64,000 nucleotides of DNA, taken from contig NZ_CP151635.1 in assembly GCF_038397735.1 (NCBI RefSeq), forward strand, positions 744,001 through 808,000, read 5' to 3'. Positions within the stretch are counted from its first letter, which is position 1; each line of letters opens with the position of its first letter. Both the position numbers and the translations under genes were made by a program. Source of the stretch: Microbacterium sp. LWH13-1.2. GTDB taxonomy: Bacteria; Actinomycetota; Actinomycetes; Actinomycetales; Microbacteriaceae. The notes beneath the pieces were generated by a model. It was not told where the DNA came from and did no database searches. It saw only the letters and a program-made list of their open reading frames with translations. This document shows, piece after piece, positions 18,835 through 25,852 of this stretch.

Positions 18835-19908
18835 GTGGCTCTCACTATCGGAATCGTCGGCCTGCCCAATGTCGGCAAGTCCACCCTCTTCAACGCTCTG
18901 ACCAAGAACGACGTGCTCGCGGCGAACTACCCGTTCGCGACGATCGAGCCGAACGTCGGGGTGGTGAACCTGCCCGATCCGCGTCTCGACAAGCTCGCCG
19001 AGATCTTCGGCAGCGAGCGCATCCTCCCCGCCGCCGTGTCGTTCGTCGACATCGCCGGCATCGTGCGCGGCGCGAGCGAGGGGGAGGGCCTCGGCAACAA
19101 GTTCCTCGCGAACATCCGTGAGGCCGATGCCATCGCACAGGTCGTCCGCGGCTTCGCCGATGACGACGTCGTGCACGTCGACGGCGCCGTCAACCCGGCA
19201 TCCGACATGGAGACGATCAACGCGGAGCTGATGCTCGCAGACCTCGAGACAGTCGACAGGGCGATCACCCGTTACGAGAAGGAAGTACGCGGCAAGAAGA
19301 TCGAGCCGGTCGTGCTCGAGACCGCGACCGCGGCGAAGGATGCTCTGGAGCGCGGCGTGCTGCTGTCGGTCGCCGGCATCGACCTGACGCCGATCCGCGA
19401 GCTGGGCCTGCTCACGGCCAAGCCCGTCATCTTCGTCTTCAACGTCGACGAGGCTGTTCTCACGGACGACGCCCGCAAAGCGGAGCTCGCGGCACTCGTC
19501 GCCCCGGCCAAGGCGATCTTCCTCGACGCGAAGATCGAGTCCGAGCTGATCGACCTCGACCCCGAGGATGCCGCTGAGCTTCTCGCGTCGACGGGACAGG
19601 ACGAGTCGGGCCTCGACCAGCTCGCCCGCATCGGCTTCGACACGCTCGGTCTCCAGACATACCTCACCGCAGGCCCCAAGGAAGCCCGCGCCTGGACGAT
19701 CCCCAAGGGTTCGAAGGCTCCGCAGGCCGCCGGTGTCATCCACACCGACTTCGAGAAGGGCTTCATCAAGGCCGAGATCGTGTCTTTCGACGACCTGGTC
19801 GAGACCGGCTCGGTCGTCGAAGCCCGCTCCAAGGGCAAGGCACGCCTCGAGGGCAAGGACTACGTCATGAAGGACGGCGACGTCGTGGAGTTCCGCTTCA
19901 ACAACTGA
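18835..19908 (+). CDS. ychF: Redox-regulated ATPase YchF (OLA1/Obg family)
   Basis: An Obg-family P-loop protein of 357 residues that prefers ATP and associates with ribosomes. G1 is GLPNVGKS (9-16), G3 DIAGIVRGAS and the ATP-specific NVDE replaces NKxD; the C-terminal TGS-like domain ends in VEFRFNN. GTG 18835 is the family start and lies 8 bases after TAGACT (18821-18826). The last 39 bases including the stop are repeated almost exactly 0.8 kb downstream, and a 20-base core is repeated again 1.35 kb downstream. Confidence 0.96.
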   Translation: MALTIGIVGLPNVGKSTLFNALTKNDVLAANYPFATIEPNVGVVNLPDPRLDKLAEIFGSERILPAAVSFVDIAGIVRGASEGEGLGNKFLANIREADAIAQVVRGFADDDVVHVDGAVNPASDMETINAELMLADLETVDRAITRYEKEVRGKKIEPVVLETATAAKDALERGVLLSVAGIDLTPIRELGLLTAKPVIFVFNVDEAVLTDDARKAELAALVAPAKAIFLDAKIESELIDLDPEDAAELLASTGQDESGLDQLARIGFDTLGLQTYLTAGPKEARAWTIPKGSKAPQAAGVIHTDFEKGFIKAEIVSFDDLVETGSVVEARSKGKARLEGKDYVMKDGDVVEFRFNN

Positions 19909-19912
19909 GCGA
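19874..19912 (+). repeat. Copy 1 of the ychF-end repeat (inside ychF)
   Basis: The native ychF 3' end from ACGGCGACGTC to GAGCGA. Its core GGAGTTCCGCTTCAACAACT encodes E-F-R-F-N-N and the stop. Compared with copy 2 it differs at three of 39 positions; with copy 3 it shares all 20 core bases. It is the likely parental site of the repeat series. Confidence 0.85.
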
Positions 19913-20292
19913 TGGTTCCGGTGCGATGTACTGGGTCCTCTCCGATCCCACCTCACCGGCGGTGGTCGGGCGACGACAGTCGGAAACGCGTGTGGGGAGT
20001 TCTGTGATGACTGCCGACATGCGGTGGAAGAACGAGGCCGCGTTCGAATCGGACCTGTGCACGGCGGATGAGGATCGTCTCAGGGAGATCCTTCATTGGG
20101 CGGCCTCGGGCGAGGCTCGCACATCCAGCAACGGCAGGCACAACAGCCCAAGTACGCGTCGCGGTTGGAAAGCGCGCCGGCAGGCCGTCCAAGGCGAATG
20201 ATCAGACGTGGGATGGGCGTCTGATGTCCGCGCGAGACATCGCGGAGCTCCCCTTCGGAAACACATCTGACGGGCCCAAGTAAGCTCGCGCC
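19913..20292 (+). other. Segment A, left part: decayed or uncertain coding sequence
   Basis: Two overlapping plus-strand frames are plausible but neither is convincing alone. ATG 20007 with GGGGAG at 19994-19999 opens a 64-residue frame (to 20201) that looks protein-like at its beginning (helical, acidic). Another frame ending at 20283 looks protein-like at its end (KRAGRPSKANDQTW, DIAELPFGN). A single-base frameshift between about 20140 and 20180 would join the two good halves, so this may be a broken small gene. I recognise no family. Confidence 0.35.
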
Positions 20293-20379
20293 ATGATCCA
20301 GAGCAACAGAGCCTCGCTCAGCATCCGCAGCGATAGGTTGATCGATGATCGGGTCCGTCGGAAAGAAGGGCATTTCTGA
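20293..20379 (+). CDS. 28-residue leaderless ORF coupled to the next gene
   Basis: ATG 20293 follows TAAGCT (20281-20286) by six bases, the leaderless arrangement of this window. The peptide is basic (MIQSNRASLSIRSDRLIDD then RVRRKEGHF) and its stop overlaps the start of the 105-residue gene (TGATG), so it may couple translation of that gene. No family recognised. It could be a leader peptide rather than a functional product. Confidence 0.45.
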   Translation: MIQSNRASLSIRSDRLIDDRVRRKEGHF

Positions 20380-20696
20380 TGGCTAGGCGTGTCATGTTCG
20401 TTCAGCAAAAGTCTGGGTTCAACACCGATGCCGGGCCATGCTGGATTGGCTGGGTCGACTTCAACCGCTCATGGAAGACGGCACGGTTCCACGGTCGCGA
20501 GCTCCGCAGACTTCAGGGCCCCGACGCGAATTTCTACGACGTCGAAACCGACGAGTGGTTCTGGCTCTCGGGTCCGAAGCGAGACCAGACGGATGCGCGA
20601 TACAGGAACACCGACCCGCTCGTGGATCCGGACGCACTGGACCACTACCGCGCGTTTCTTGCCGGAGAGCCACTTCCCGGACGCGAGCAAGGATGA
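20379..20696 (+). CDS. Small conserved actinobacterial protein of unknown function (cargo of segment A)
   Basis: A protein of 105 residues rich in Trp, Arg and Asp, with blocks GPCWIGWVDFNRSWKTARFHG, less its ends, LRRLQGPDANFYDVETDEWFW and a terminal LPGREQG. I recall a sporadic actinobacterial small family with this pattern that is often mislabelled as 1-deoxyxylulose-5-phosphate synthase; it has no thiamine motif and cannot be that enzyme. GAAGG lies about 9 bases before ATG 20379. The stop codon abuts copy 2 of the ychF-end repeat, so the gene ends exactly at a repeat boundary. Confidence 0.72.
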   Translation: MARRVMFVQQKSGFNTDAGPCWIGWVDFNRSWKTARFHGRELRRLQGPDANFYDVETDEWFWLSGPKRDQTDARYRNTDPLVDPDALDHYRAFLAGEPLPGREQG

Positions 20697-20735
20697 ACGG
20701 CGACGTCGTGGAGTTCCGTTTCAATAACCGAGCGA
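20697..20735 (+). repeat. Copy 2 of the ychF-end repeat
   Basis: Thirty-nine bases matching the ychF end at 36 positions; the first 22 (ACGGCGACGTCGTGGAGTTC onward) are identical. The three substitutions all fall in the last half and remove the ychF stop codon (TGA to CGA). It begins on the base after the stop of the 105-residue gene and contains the stop codon of the minus-strand 131-residue gene. Confidence 0.85.
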
Positions 20736-21116
20736 ATCGGCGCGCGTGCGGGATGCGCGCTTGCGCTGATCGGCGACGTCGAGCGTCACCACGAACTCCA
20801 GCTTCTCTTCGATAGACGGATCGATTAACTCCTCGGAGTAGACCGTGATGATCTCGGCGTCATCGTGCGGATCGTTTCCGCTGACGGCATCGCCACTCGG
20901 GATGCGTTCGACTCTGACGCGCGAGCCATCCGCCCGGATGAATTCGATGTCGATGACCGTGCCTTCTACCTCAGAAACCGGCTCCTCGGCAGAATGAACG
21001 ACCTGGAAGAACTGCCCATCAGGGGTGGTGAGGTACGTCCACTGCACACGCTGATACCGCGTGACCTCGGGCCCACAGCAACTGTGCTCTCCGCCGGCGT
21101 CGATGATGATCTGCAT
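20721..21116 (-). CDS. Hypothetical 131-residue protein (cargo of segment B)
   Basis: An acidic protein with no transmembrane helix or signal peptide and no family that I recognise. It has an adjacent cysteine pair (GGEHSCCGPE, about 8-17) and a beta-rich middle section (VQWTYLTTPDGQFFQVVHSA). ATG 21116 follows TAACGT (minus strand, 21123-21128) by six bases, which supports a real, leaderless gene. Its last codons and TGA stop are provided by copy 2 of the ychF-end repeat read in reverse, so the gene and the repeat overlap physically. Confidence 0.6.
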   Translation of the reverse strand: MQIIIDAGGEHSCCGPEVTRYQRVQWTYLTTPDGQFFQVVHSAEEPVSEVEGTVIDIEFIRADGSRVRVERIPSGDAVSGNDPHDDAEIITVYSEELIDPSIEEKLEFVVTLDVADQRKRASRTRADSLGY

Positions 21117-21246
21117 CCGCTCACGTTACCGGGCGATGCCTGGGGCGTCGCCCACGTCGTTTTCCCCGAGGAAGCGTCGAGCCGACGGCGAGGTCACGGT
21201 GAGGGGACCGGCGCACCCAGGCGTCGATCTGCGGCGCAGACCGGGC

Positions 21247-21273
21247 GGAGTTCCGCTTCAACAACTAGAGCGA
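21247..21273 (+). repeat. Copy 3 of the ychF-end repeat
   Basis: GGAGTTCCGCTTCAACAACT (21247-21266) is identical to the core in ychF, again reading E-F-R-F-N-N followed by a stop (TAG), then GAGCGA after one extra base. Sequence to its left does not match ychF, so the repeat here is limited to the core. Copies 2 and 3 share GAGCGAATC, which copy 1 lacks. It lies about 20 bases from the stop of the convergent hydrolase gene. Confidence 0.8.
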
Positions 21274-21292
21274 ATCAGCGTGACCAGCCGGC

Positions 21293-22072
21293 CTAGCCAC
21301 GACGCTCGACGTCGCGGCGCAAGACCTCGGGCCACGCTTCGACGTCTTGAGGCGTACGGGCGACCGTCAGGGTCGCGTGCGGGAGCAGCTGGGCGAGGTG
21401 CTCCGCGGTCGACAGCGGGTGGCCCGGATCATCCACCCACGCCAAGATCGTCGTCGGCACACTGATTCGCGCGATGAGGTCAGGGACGGGCAGGTCGCTG
21501 AGCCCTGCACCGCGAAGGACTGACGGCAGAAGAGCATCGGCGATGTCGGGCCAGGTCTCCGGTGCGGCGACAGTGGCAGGGGGCGGTGTCGACCCGCGCG
21601 TTCCGGCGAGGAATGCCTCCACACCGTCGGATTCGATGAGCGCCGCGGCTGCTCGGTAGATGTCGGCTTGATCGAGTCTGGTCTCCCACGCCGTGGGCGG
21701 CACCATGAGTGTCAGCCCGGAGAAGCGGTCCGGATCGATCGTCGCCGCGTGCAGGAGCGTCGCGGTGCCCATCGACGGTCCCACGCCGTGGACGCGCTCG
21801 CCGGGGAACCACTGATCGAGTACTCGCAGAAGATCGTCGGCGAGATTCTCCCAGCGATAGTCCTCGGGGGCCTTCCTCCCGGTCGACCGACCGTGGCCGC
21901 GTGCGTCGTAGCGCAGCAGACGAGTGCCGCTGAGCCCTCGGCCGAGGTCGAGATTGAGCACCCGGTCGCGGGCGCGGCTAGATGTGAGGCCATGCAGCTG
22001 GACAACCGGGTGTCCGCCTTCATCGCTCAAGGACACAGCCAGCTCGGCTCCGGGCACCTCGAAAGTGGGCAT
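21293..22072 (-). CDS. Alpha/beta hydrolase
   Basis: A 259-residue alpha/beta-hydrolase fold protein. The oxyanion-hole motif is QLHGLTSS (about 25-32), the strand-turn RYDARGHGRST precedes it in the fold order of esterases and haloperoxidases, and the nucleophile elbow is GPSMG with Ser. Asp and His are probably provided by AWVDDPGHPLS. Substrate unknown. The gene converges on the ychF-end repeat array and has a GAGG ribosome site before ATG 22072. Confidence 0.82.
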   Translation of the reverse strand: MPTFEVPGAELAVSLSDEGGHPVVQLHGLTSSRARDRVLNLDLGRGLSGTRLLRYDARGHGRSTGRKAPEDYRWENLADDLLRVLDQWFPGERVHGVGPSMGTATLLHAATIDPDRFSGLTLMVPPTAWETRLDQADIYRAAAALIESDGVEAFLAGTRGSTPPPATVAAPETWPDIADALLPSVLRGAGLSDLPVPDLIARISVPTTILAWVDDPGHPLSTAEHLAQLLPHATLTVARTPQDVEAWPEVLRRDVERRG

Positions 22073-22156
22073 CAGGCTCCTCGATCGGTGACTGACCGCA
22101 TCGGGTCGGGCAGTCGTGGAGTTTTCAGGTTATCCGGGGCCGATAAGGTGCTACCC

Positions 22157-23923
22157 ATGCGACTGACCAACGTCACGCACCTCCGCCTCCCGTTCGGACG
22201 GCTCTGGGGGTACGACGTGAGCGCGTCTGCGCTCGGGCGGCGCCTCCCCGTGTCGTTCGATCAGCGACTCCATGTCGGTGCGGGCGATCGACCCGGCTCG
22301 TGGATGGCATTGTCCTTCCGGTTGCCTGCACAGACTCGTCGTGAGTCGATCGCCGATGCCTGGTTGGCTGTCGTCGCTCGCCATGGCACGCTGCGATCCG
22401 CATTCGCGCTCGGCGCGGATGGCGAACCGGAGCTTCACGAGATCGAGGTCGGCCCCGGAAGCTGGGTCGAACACGAGGTGGGCCCCGGCCAGGCGGTCAA
22501 CGACGCGTTGCGGGACATCCTCGATGCCGCGTGTTCGCCGTACCGACGTCCTTCGCATCGGCTGTGCGTGTTGGAGACTGCTGCGGGGCTCACGGTCGTG
22601 ATCGCGGCTGATCATGCGCACGTCGACATGTGGTCGATGCTGGTGATCGCGCGCGACCTGCTGTCTGCGCTCGATGCGGGAAGGGCCGGCGCGAAGCCGA
22701 TGCCCGGACCGGCGCCCGCCTTCGTCGAACACACGCAAGCGCTGCTGGATCGGGATGCTGCGCCGGATCGCATACGTCGGCGATGGGAGGCCATCATCGC
22801 GGACAGCGGCGGTGTCATGCCGCAGTTCCCGTTGTCACTGGGGTCTCCCGAGCCGCATCGTGAGCGCGTGGAAGTGCGCGATGTGTTCGACGTCGACGAT
22901 GCCGCGGCGTTCGCTGCACAAGCCCGCGACGACGGCGTCTCGACCCTCGCGCGCGCAGTCGTCGCGATGACTGCGGTGACCCGCGAGCTGGCAGGCACGG
23001 CGCTGCGAGCCGTCTTTCCCGTGCACAGCCGCTTCGAGGACAACTGGCACGACTCGGTCGGCTGGTTCATCACCAACTCCGTCCTCGAATCGGAGCTCGC
23101 CGAACCGCACGCGGCGGCGGCAGCGGTGAAGGAGGCGGTGCAGCTCGGAGGGTGGCCGCTCGCAGACGTGCTCGCTCCGTGGGGCGGGATGCCCGTGGCC
23201 CCCGGAATGTTCGCGATCTCGTGGCTGGACCTGCGCAGGCTCCCCGTGCGGATCGATTCCGTCGGGCTCGACGCGCAATACGTCAGCGCGGCGACCGACA
23301 CCGACGGTGTCATGCTGTGGTTCATCCTGGACGAGTCCGGTCTGCACCTGAGATGCCGTTATCCCGACACCGCCGAGGCTCGCGCCAACGTCGGTGGCTG
23401 GCTCGATCTGCTCGTCGCCAGGTTGCAGGCGGACGCGCGGTCCTCGGTGCGCGGGCGATTGCAGGCGGCGGGCCGCACCTTCCGGCTCGAGCGCGCGAGC
23501 CGCGATGACATCGAGGCCATCGCAGCGCTGCTGTCCGACGATCAATTCGGTCCGGACCGGGAGGGCGTCGAGCTCGAACGGTACGAGGCGGGCTTCAGCG
23601 CGGTCGCTCGCGATGCATCCAACTATCTGGGGGTCGTCCGCGACAGCGCCGACCACATCGTCGCCACCATGCAGCTGACCGTCATCCCGGGGTTGTCCCG
23701 CGGTGGTTCGACCCGACTGCAGATCGAGGGGTTGCGAGTCGCGCCAGCGGAACGATCACAGGGCCTGGGCGCGGCGATGCTCGAGTGGGCACACGACTTC
23801 GGGCGTGCACGGGGAGCGCGACTGTCACAGATCACCACCGACGAAGCGCGGGATCGGACTCGCGCCTTCTACACCCGACTCGGGTATGAGACTGCCCATG
23901 TCGGGTTGAAGCGGCACCTCTAG
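22157..23923 (+). CDS. Condensation-domain/GNAT acetyltransferase fusion
   Basis: A 588-residue protein with two acyltransferase folds. Residues 1 to about 430 resemble a stand-alone NRPS condensation/PapA-type domain, with the active-site-like segment AADHAHVDMWS in place of HHxxxDG and a later FPVHSRF and WFITNSV region. Residues about 445-588 form a GNAT domain with LRVAPAERSQGLGAAMLEWA (acetyl-CoA loop) and RAFYTRLGYE. No carrier protein or adenylation domain is nearby, so the acyl donor is probably CoA-linked. ATG 22157 is chosen because homology starts there and TAAGGT lies 7 bases upstream; the open frame continues to 21668 only as antisense of the hydrolase gene. Confidence 0.75.
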   Translation: MRLTNVTHLRLPFGRLWGYDVSASALGRRLPVSFDQRLHVGAGDRPGSWMALSFRLPAQTRRESIADAWLAVVARHGTLRSAFALGADGEPELHEIEVGPGSWVEHEVGPGQAVNDALRDILDAACSPYRRPSHRLCVLETAAGLTVVIAADHAHVDMWSMLVIARDLLSALDAGRAGAKPMPGPAPAFVEHTQALLDRDAAPDRIRRRWEAIIADSGGVMPQFPLSLGSPEPHRERVEVRDVFDVDDAAAFAAQARDDGVSTLARAVVAMTAVTRELAGTALRAVFPVHSRFEDNWHDSVGWFITNSVLESELAEPHAAAAAVKEAVQLGGWPLADVLAPWGGMPVAPGMFAISWLDLRRLPVRIDSVGLDAQYVSAATDTDGVMLWFILDESGLHLRCRYPDTAEARANVGGWLDLLVARLQADARSSVRGRLQAAGRTFRLERASRDDIEAIAALLSDDQFGPDREGVELERYEAGFSAVARDASNYLGVVRDSADHIVATMQLTVIPGLSRGGSTRLQIEGLRVAPAERSQGLGAAMLEWAHDFGRARGARLSQITTDEARDRTRAFYTRLGYETAHVGLKRHL

Positions 23924-24019
23924 CGATGTACGGGGTGCCTGCCTGCCCGCGGCAGCGCGTCGAGCGCGACGACCGATCGACGGCTCAATCCCCGGACCGC
24001 GGCCTGACATACTGGTGCC

Positions 24020-24358
24020 GTGGACGGCCGTGGAACTCGCCTCAGAGCCGGCAGGGAGGTCATCCCCGCCGTCGCAGTACTGCTCGTCACCTGGCTTCTG
24101 TTGTGGTGGGCTCAGAGCATCCCCACGATCTGCGCCCTGGCGCACCCGTGCCCTGCTCCGGATGTCAGGGTCGCGCCCGCCCTTCTCTTCGGCGGGCTGA
24201 TGCTCATCCCGGTGGTCGCGATCGTGCCGGCCTCCGGCTTCGGTCGGCGCGGCCACACCCGGTTGCTCATCGCGAGCTACATCGTTCTGGTCGCGCTCGC
24301 GCTCGTCGGCCTGCTGGCTGTCCTGTTCTCCGGCGGCTTCGGCTTTCCCCTGTTGTAG
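24020..24358 (+). CDS. Small membrane protein, three transmembrane helices
   Basis: A 112-residue protein with hydrophobic segments at about 14-31, 51-68 and 81-108 and a short basic N-terminus. It has two cysteines in a probable external loop (TICALAHPCPAP). No family recognised. GTG 24020 lies six bases after CATACT (24008-24013), consistent with a leaderless mRNA. It stands alone between the fusion gene and the hydrolase pair. Confidence 0.6.
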   Translation: MDGRGTRLRAGREVIPAVAVLLVTWLLLWWAQSIPTICALAHPCPAPDVRVAPALLFGGLMLIPVVAIVPASGFGRRGHTRLLIASYIVLVALALVGLLAVLFSGGFGFPLL

Positions 24359-24449
24359 GCCTCCGGCGCGGAGCGCGACAGTCTCGATGAGATGCGCTCG
24401 ACTACGCTGGAACACGATCCCTGAACGCTGAACGAGGAGCCGCGCGCGC

Positions 24450-25010
24450 ATGACCGACACCCAGATCTTCGAGCCAGAAGGCCGCGCCATCCCCTTCGTG
24501 GATGAGGGCGACGGGCCGGTCAAGCTCGTGCTGATCCAGGAGCAGGGGCTCGCGGCCGATGTTCTGGGCGTCGCCGCGCACTACCTCGCCGAGGAAGCGG
24601 GCTTCCATGTGCTGCGCATCGGCCATCGTGCCGGCGAGGCGACGCTCGACGAGCGCGTCGAAGACGTCGTCGCTGTGATCGACCACGTCGGTATCGAAGA
24701 CACCTGGGTCGGGGGCCACGGATTCGGTGGCACCATCGCTCGGGCGCTGGTCGCCGCACACGCCGACCGCGCGAACGGACTCCTGCTGCTGGGCGTCGAG
24801 GACGTCGACATCGAGGTGGCCCCCGCGATCCCCGTGCTGATCGTGCAGGGAACCGAGGACACCGACACTCCCGCCGCGAACGCCGAGGCACTGCAGTCCA
24901 CGATCCCCGACCGCTCGAGCATCAAGACGATCGCCGGCGATCACCTGTTCCCGATGCATCACCCGATCGAGACCGGCGTGATCATCGAGGAATACCTGGA
25001 CTGGGACTGA
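24450..25010 (+). CDS. Alpha/beta-hydrolase-like protein lacking the nucleophile serine
   Basis: A 186-residue protein with the alpha/beta-hydrolase pattern, but the nucleophile elbow reads GHGFG (89-93) instead of GHSFG, so residue 91 is Gly. The Asp loop (QGTEDTDTP) and His (GDHLFPMHH) remain. The usual Ser-based chemistry should be lost, making this a pseudoenzyme, a binding protein or an enzyme with other chemistry. It is also short for the family. TACGCT at 24404-24409 is a possible -10 with a leader containing GAGGAG. The cysteine hydrolase gene starts five bases later. Confidence 0.72.
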   Translation: MTDTQIFEPEGRAIPFVDEGDGPVKLVLIQEQGLAADVLGVAAHYLAEEAGFHVLRIGHRAGEATLDERVEDVVAVIDHVGIEDTWVGGHGFGGTIARALVAAHADRANGLLLLGVEDVDIEVAPAIPVLIVQGTEDTDTPAANAEALQSTIPDRSSIKTIAGDHLFPMHHPIETGVIIEEYLDWD

Positions 25011-25015
25011 CCCCG

Positions 25016-25552
25016 ATGGCCTCGGGCGAGCGCACCGTCGTCCTCGCGATCGACCTGCAGGCCGGGGTGATGCCCGGATGCCACGACGAGCACGGCGTGC
25101 TCTCGCGCGCTGCGGCGCTGGTCGATCGCGCTCGGGCTGCTGACGTTCCCGTGGTCTGGGTGCATCACGACCCCGTCGGGGTGGGCACACCCGAGTGGGA
25201 GCTCGCGGCGCCGATGAACCGAGCCGAGGGGGAGCCGCTGGTGCGCAAGAGCTACCGCGACTCCTTCGCCGACACGACGCTGAGGGAGACCCTCGACGAG
25301 CTCGGTGCGACGCACCTGGTGATCACCGGGGCGCAGTCGGATTTCTGCGTGCGCACCACGATGCAGCGTGCTGCGGCGGAGGGCTACGACGTCACGCTCG
25401 TGAGCGACGCGCACACCACCGTCGACACCGAGTGGGACGACGTGCCGATCACGGGGGAGCAGATCGTCGCACACACGAACATGTACTTCTCAGGACTGCG
25501 GTACCCGGGCCAGCGGTTCGCGATCGCCACGCACGACGAGGTCGCGCTCTGA
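25016..25552 (+). CDS. Isochorismatase-like cysteine hydrolase
   Basis: A 178-residue member of the isochorismatase/nicotinamidase superfamily. The catalytic triad is visible: D13 (AIDLQAG), K78 ([10 protein letters not shown]) and C111 ([11 protein letters not shown]). Close relatives hydrolyse nicotinamide, N-carbamoyl compounds or isochorismate; the substrate cannot be assigned. It directly follows the nucleophile-less hydrolase gene, so the two are probably co-transcribed and may act together. Confidence 0.85.
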   Translation: MASGERTVVLAIDLQAGVMPGCHDEHGVLSRAAALVDRARAADVPVVWVHHDPVGVGTPEWELAAPMNRAEGEPLVRKSYRDSFADTTLRETLDELGATHLVITGAQSDFCVRTTMQRAAAEGYDVTLVSDAHTTVDTEWDDVPITGEQIVAHTNMYFSGLRYPGQRFAIATHDEVAL

Positions 25553-25579
25553 GGACGGGTCGCGCTCTATCCTGATCCC

Positions 25580-25840
25580 GTGACCCAGTACGCCGCACCG
25601 GCCAAGACGAATGTGCTCGCCCTCGTCGGCTTCATCGCCGCATTCATGATCCCGCTCGCGGGCGTGATCCTGTCCGTGTTCGCCCGGCGTCAGCTCGATG
25701 CGCCGGGCAACGCCGAATCCGGCCGCGGACTCGCCCGCTGGGCGATGGTGATCGGCGTCCTCGGCACGCTCGCTCAGATCGGCTTCTTCATCATCTGGTT
25801 CTCGCTGTTCTTCCGTGCGGTCGGCGCAATGGCTTCCTGA
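25580..25840 (+). CDS. DUF4190-like small membrane protein
   Basis: An 86-residue protein with two hydrophobic helices (about 11-33 and 53-80) separated by a polar loop RRQLDAPGNAESGRGLARWA, which is typical of DUF4190/SdpI-like small membrane proteins of actinobacteria. GTG 25580 lies six bases after TATCCT (25568-25573), pointing to leaderless expression. Function unknown. Confidence 0.7.
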   Translation: MTQYAAPAKTNVLALVGFIAAFMIPLAGVILSVFARRQLDAPGNAESGRGLARWAMVIGVLGTLAQIGFFIIWFSLFFRAVGAMAS

Positions 25841-25852
25841 CAGACTGGTCTG

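Noticed and set aside
20697..20820. Reading repeat copy 2 as a second, functional ychF fragment
   Set aside because: Only the last dozen codons are present, the stop is mutated and no start exists; it is a repeat, not a gene.
21184..21203. A possible fourth, degenerate ychF-end fragment (GACGGCGAGGTC...)
   Set aside because: Similarity is limited to about 11 bases of a common coding-type string; too short to separate from chance.
21668..22156. N-terminal extension of the condensation/GNAT frame
   Set aside because: It is antisense to the hydrolase gene and carries no fold; ATG 22157 has a -10 box 7 bases upstream.
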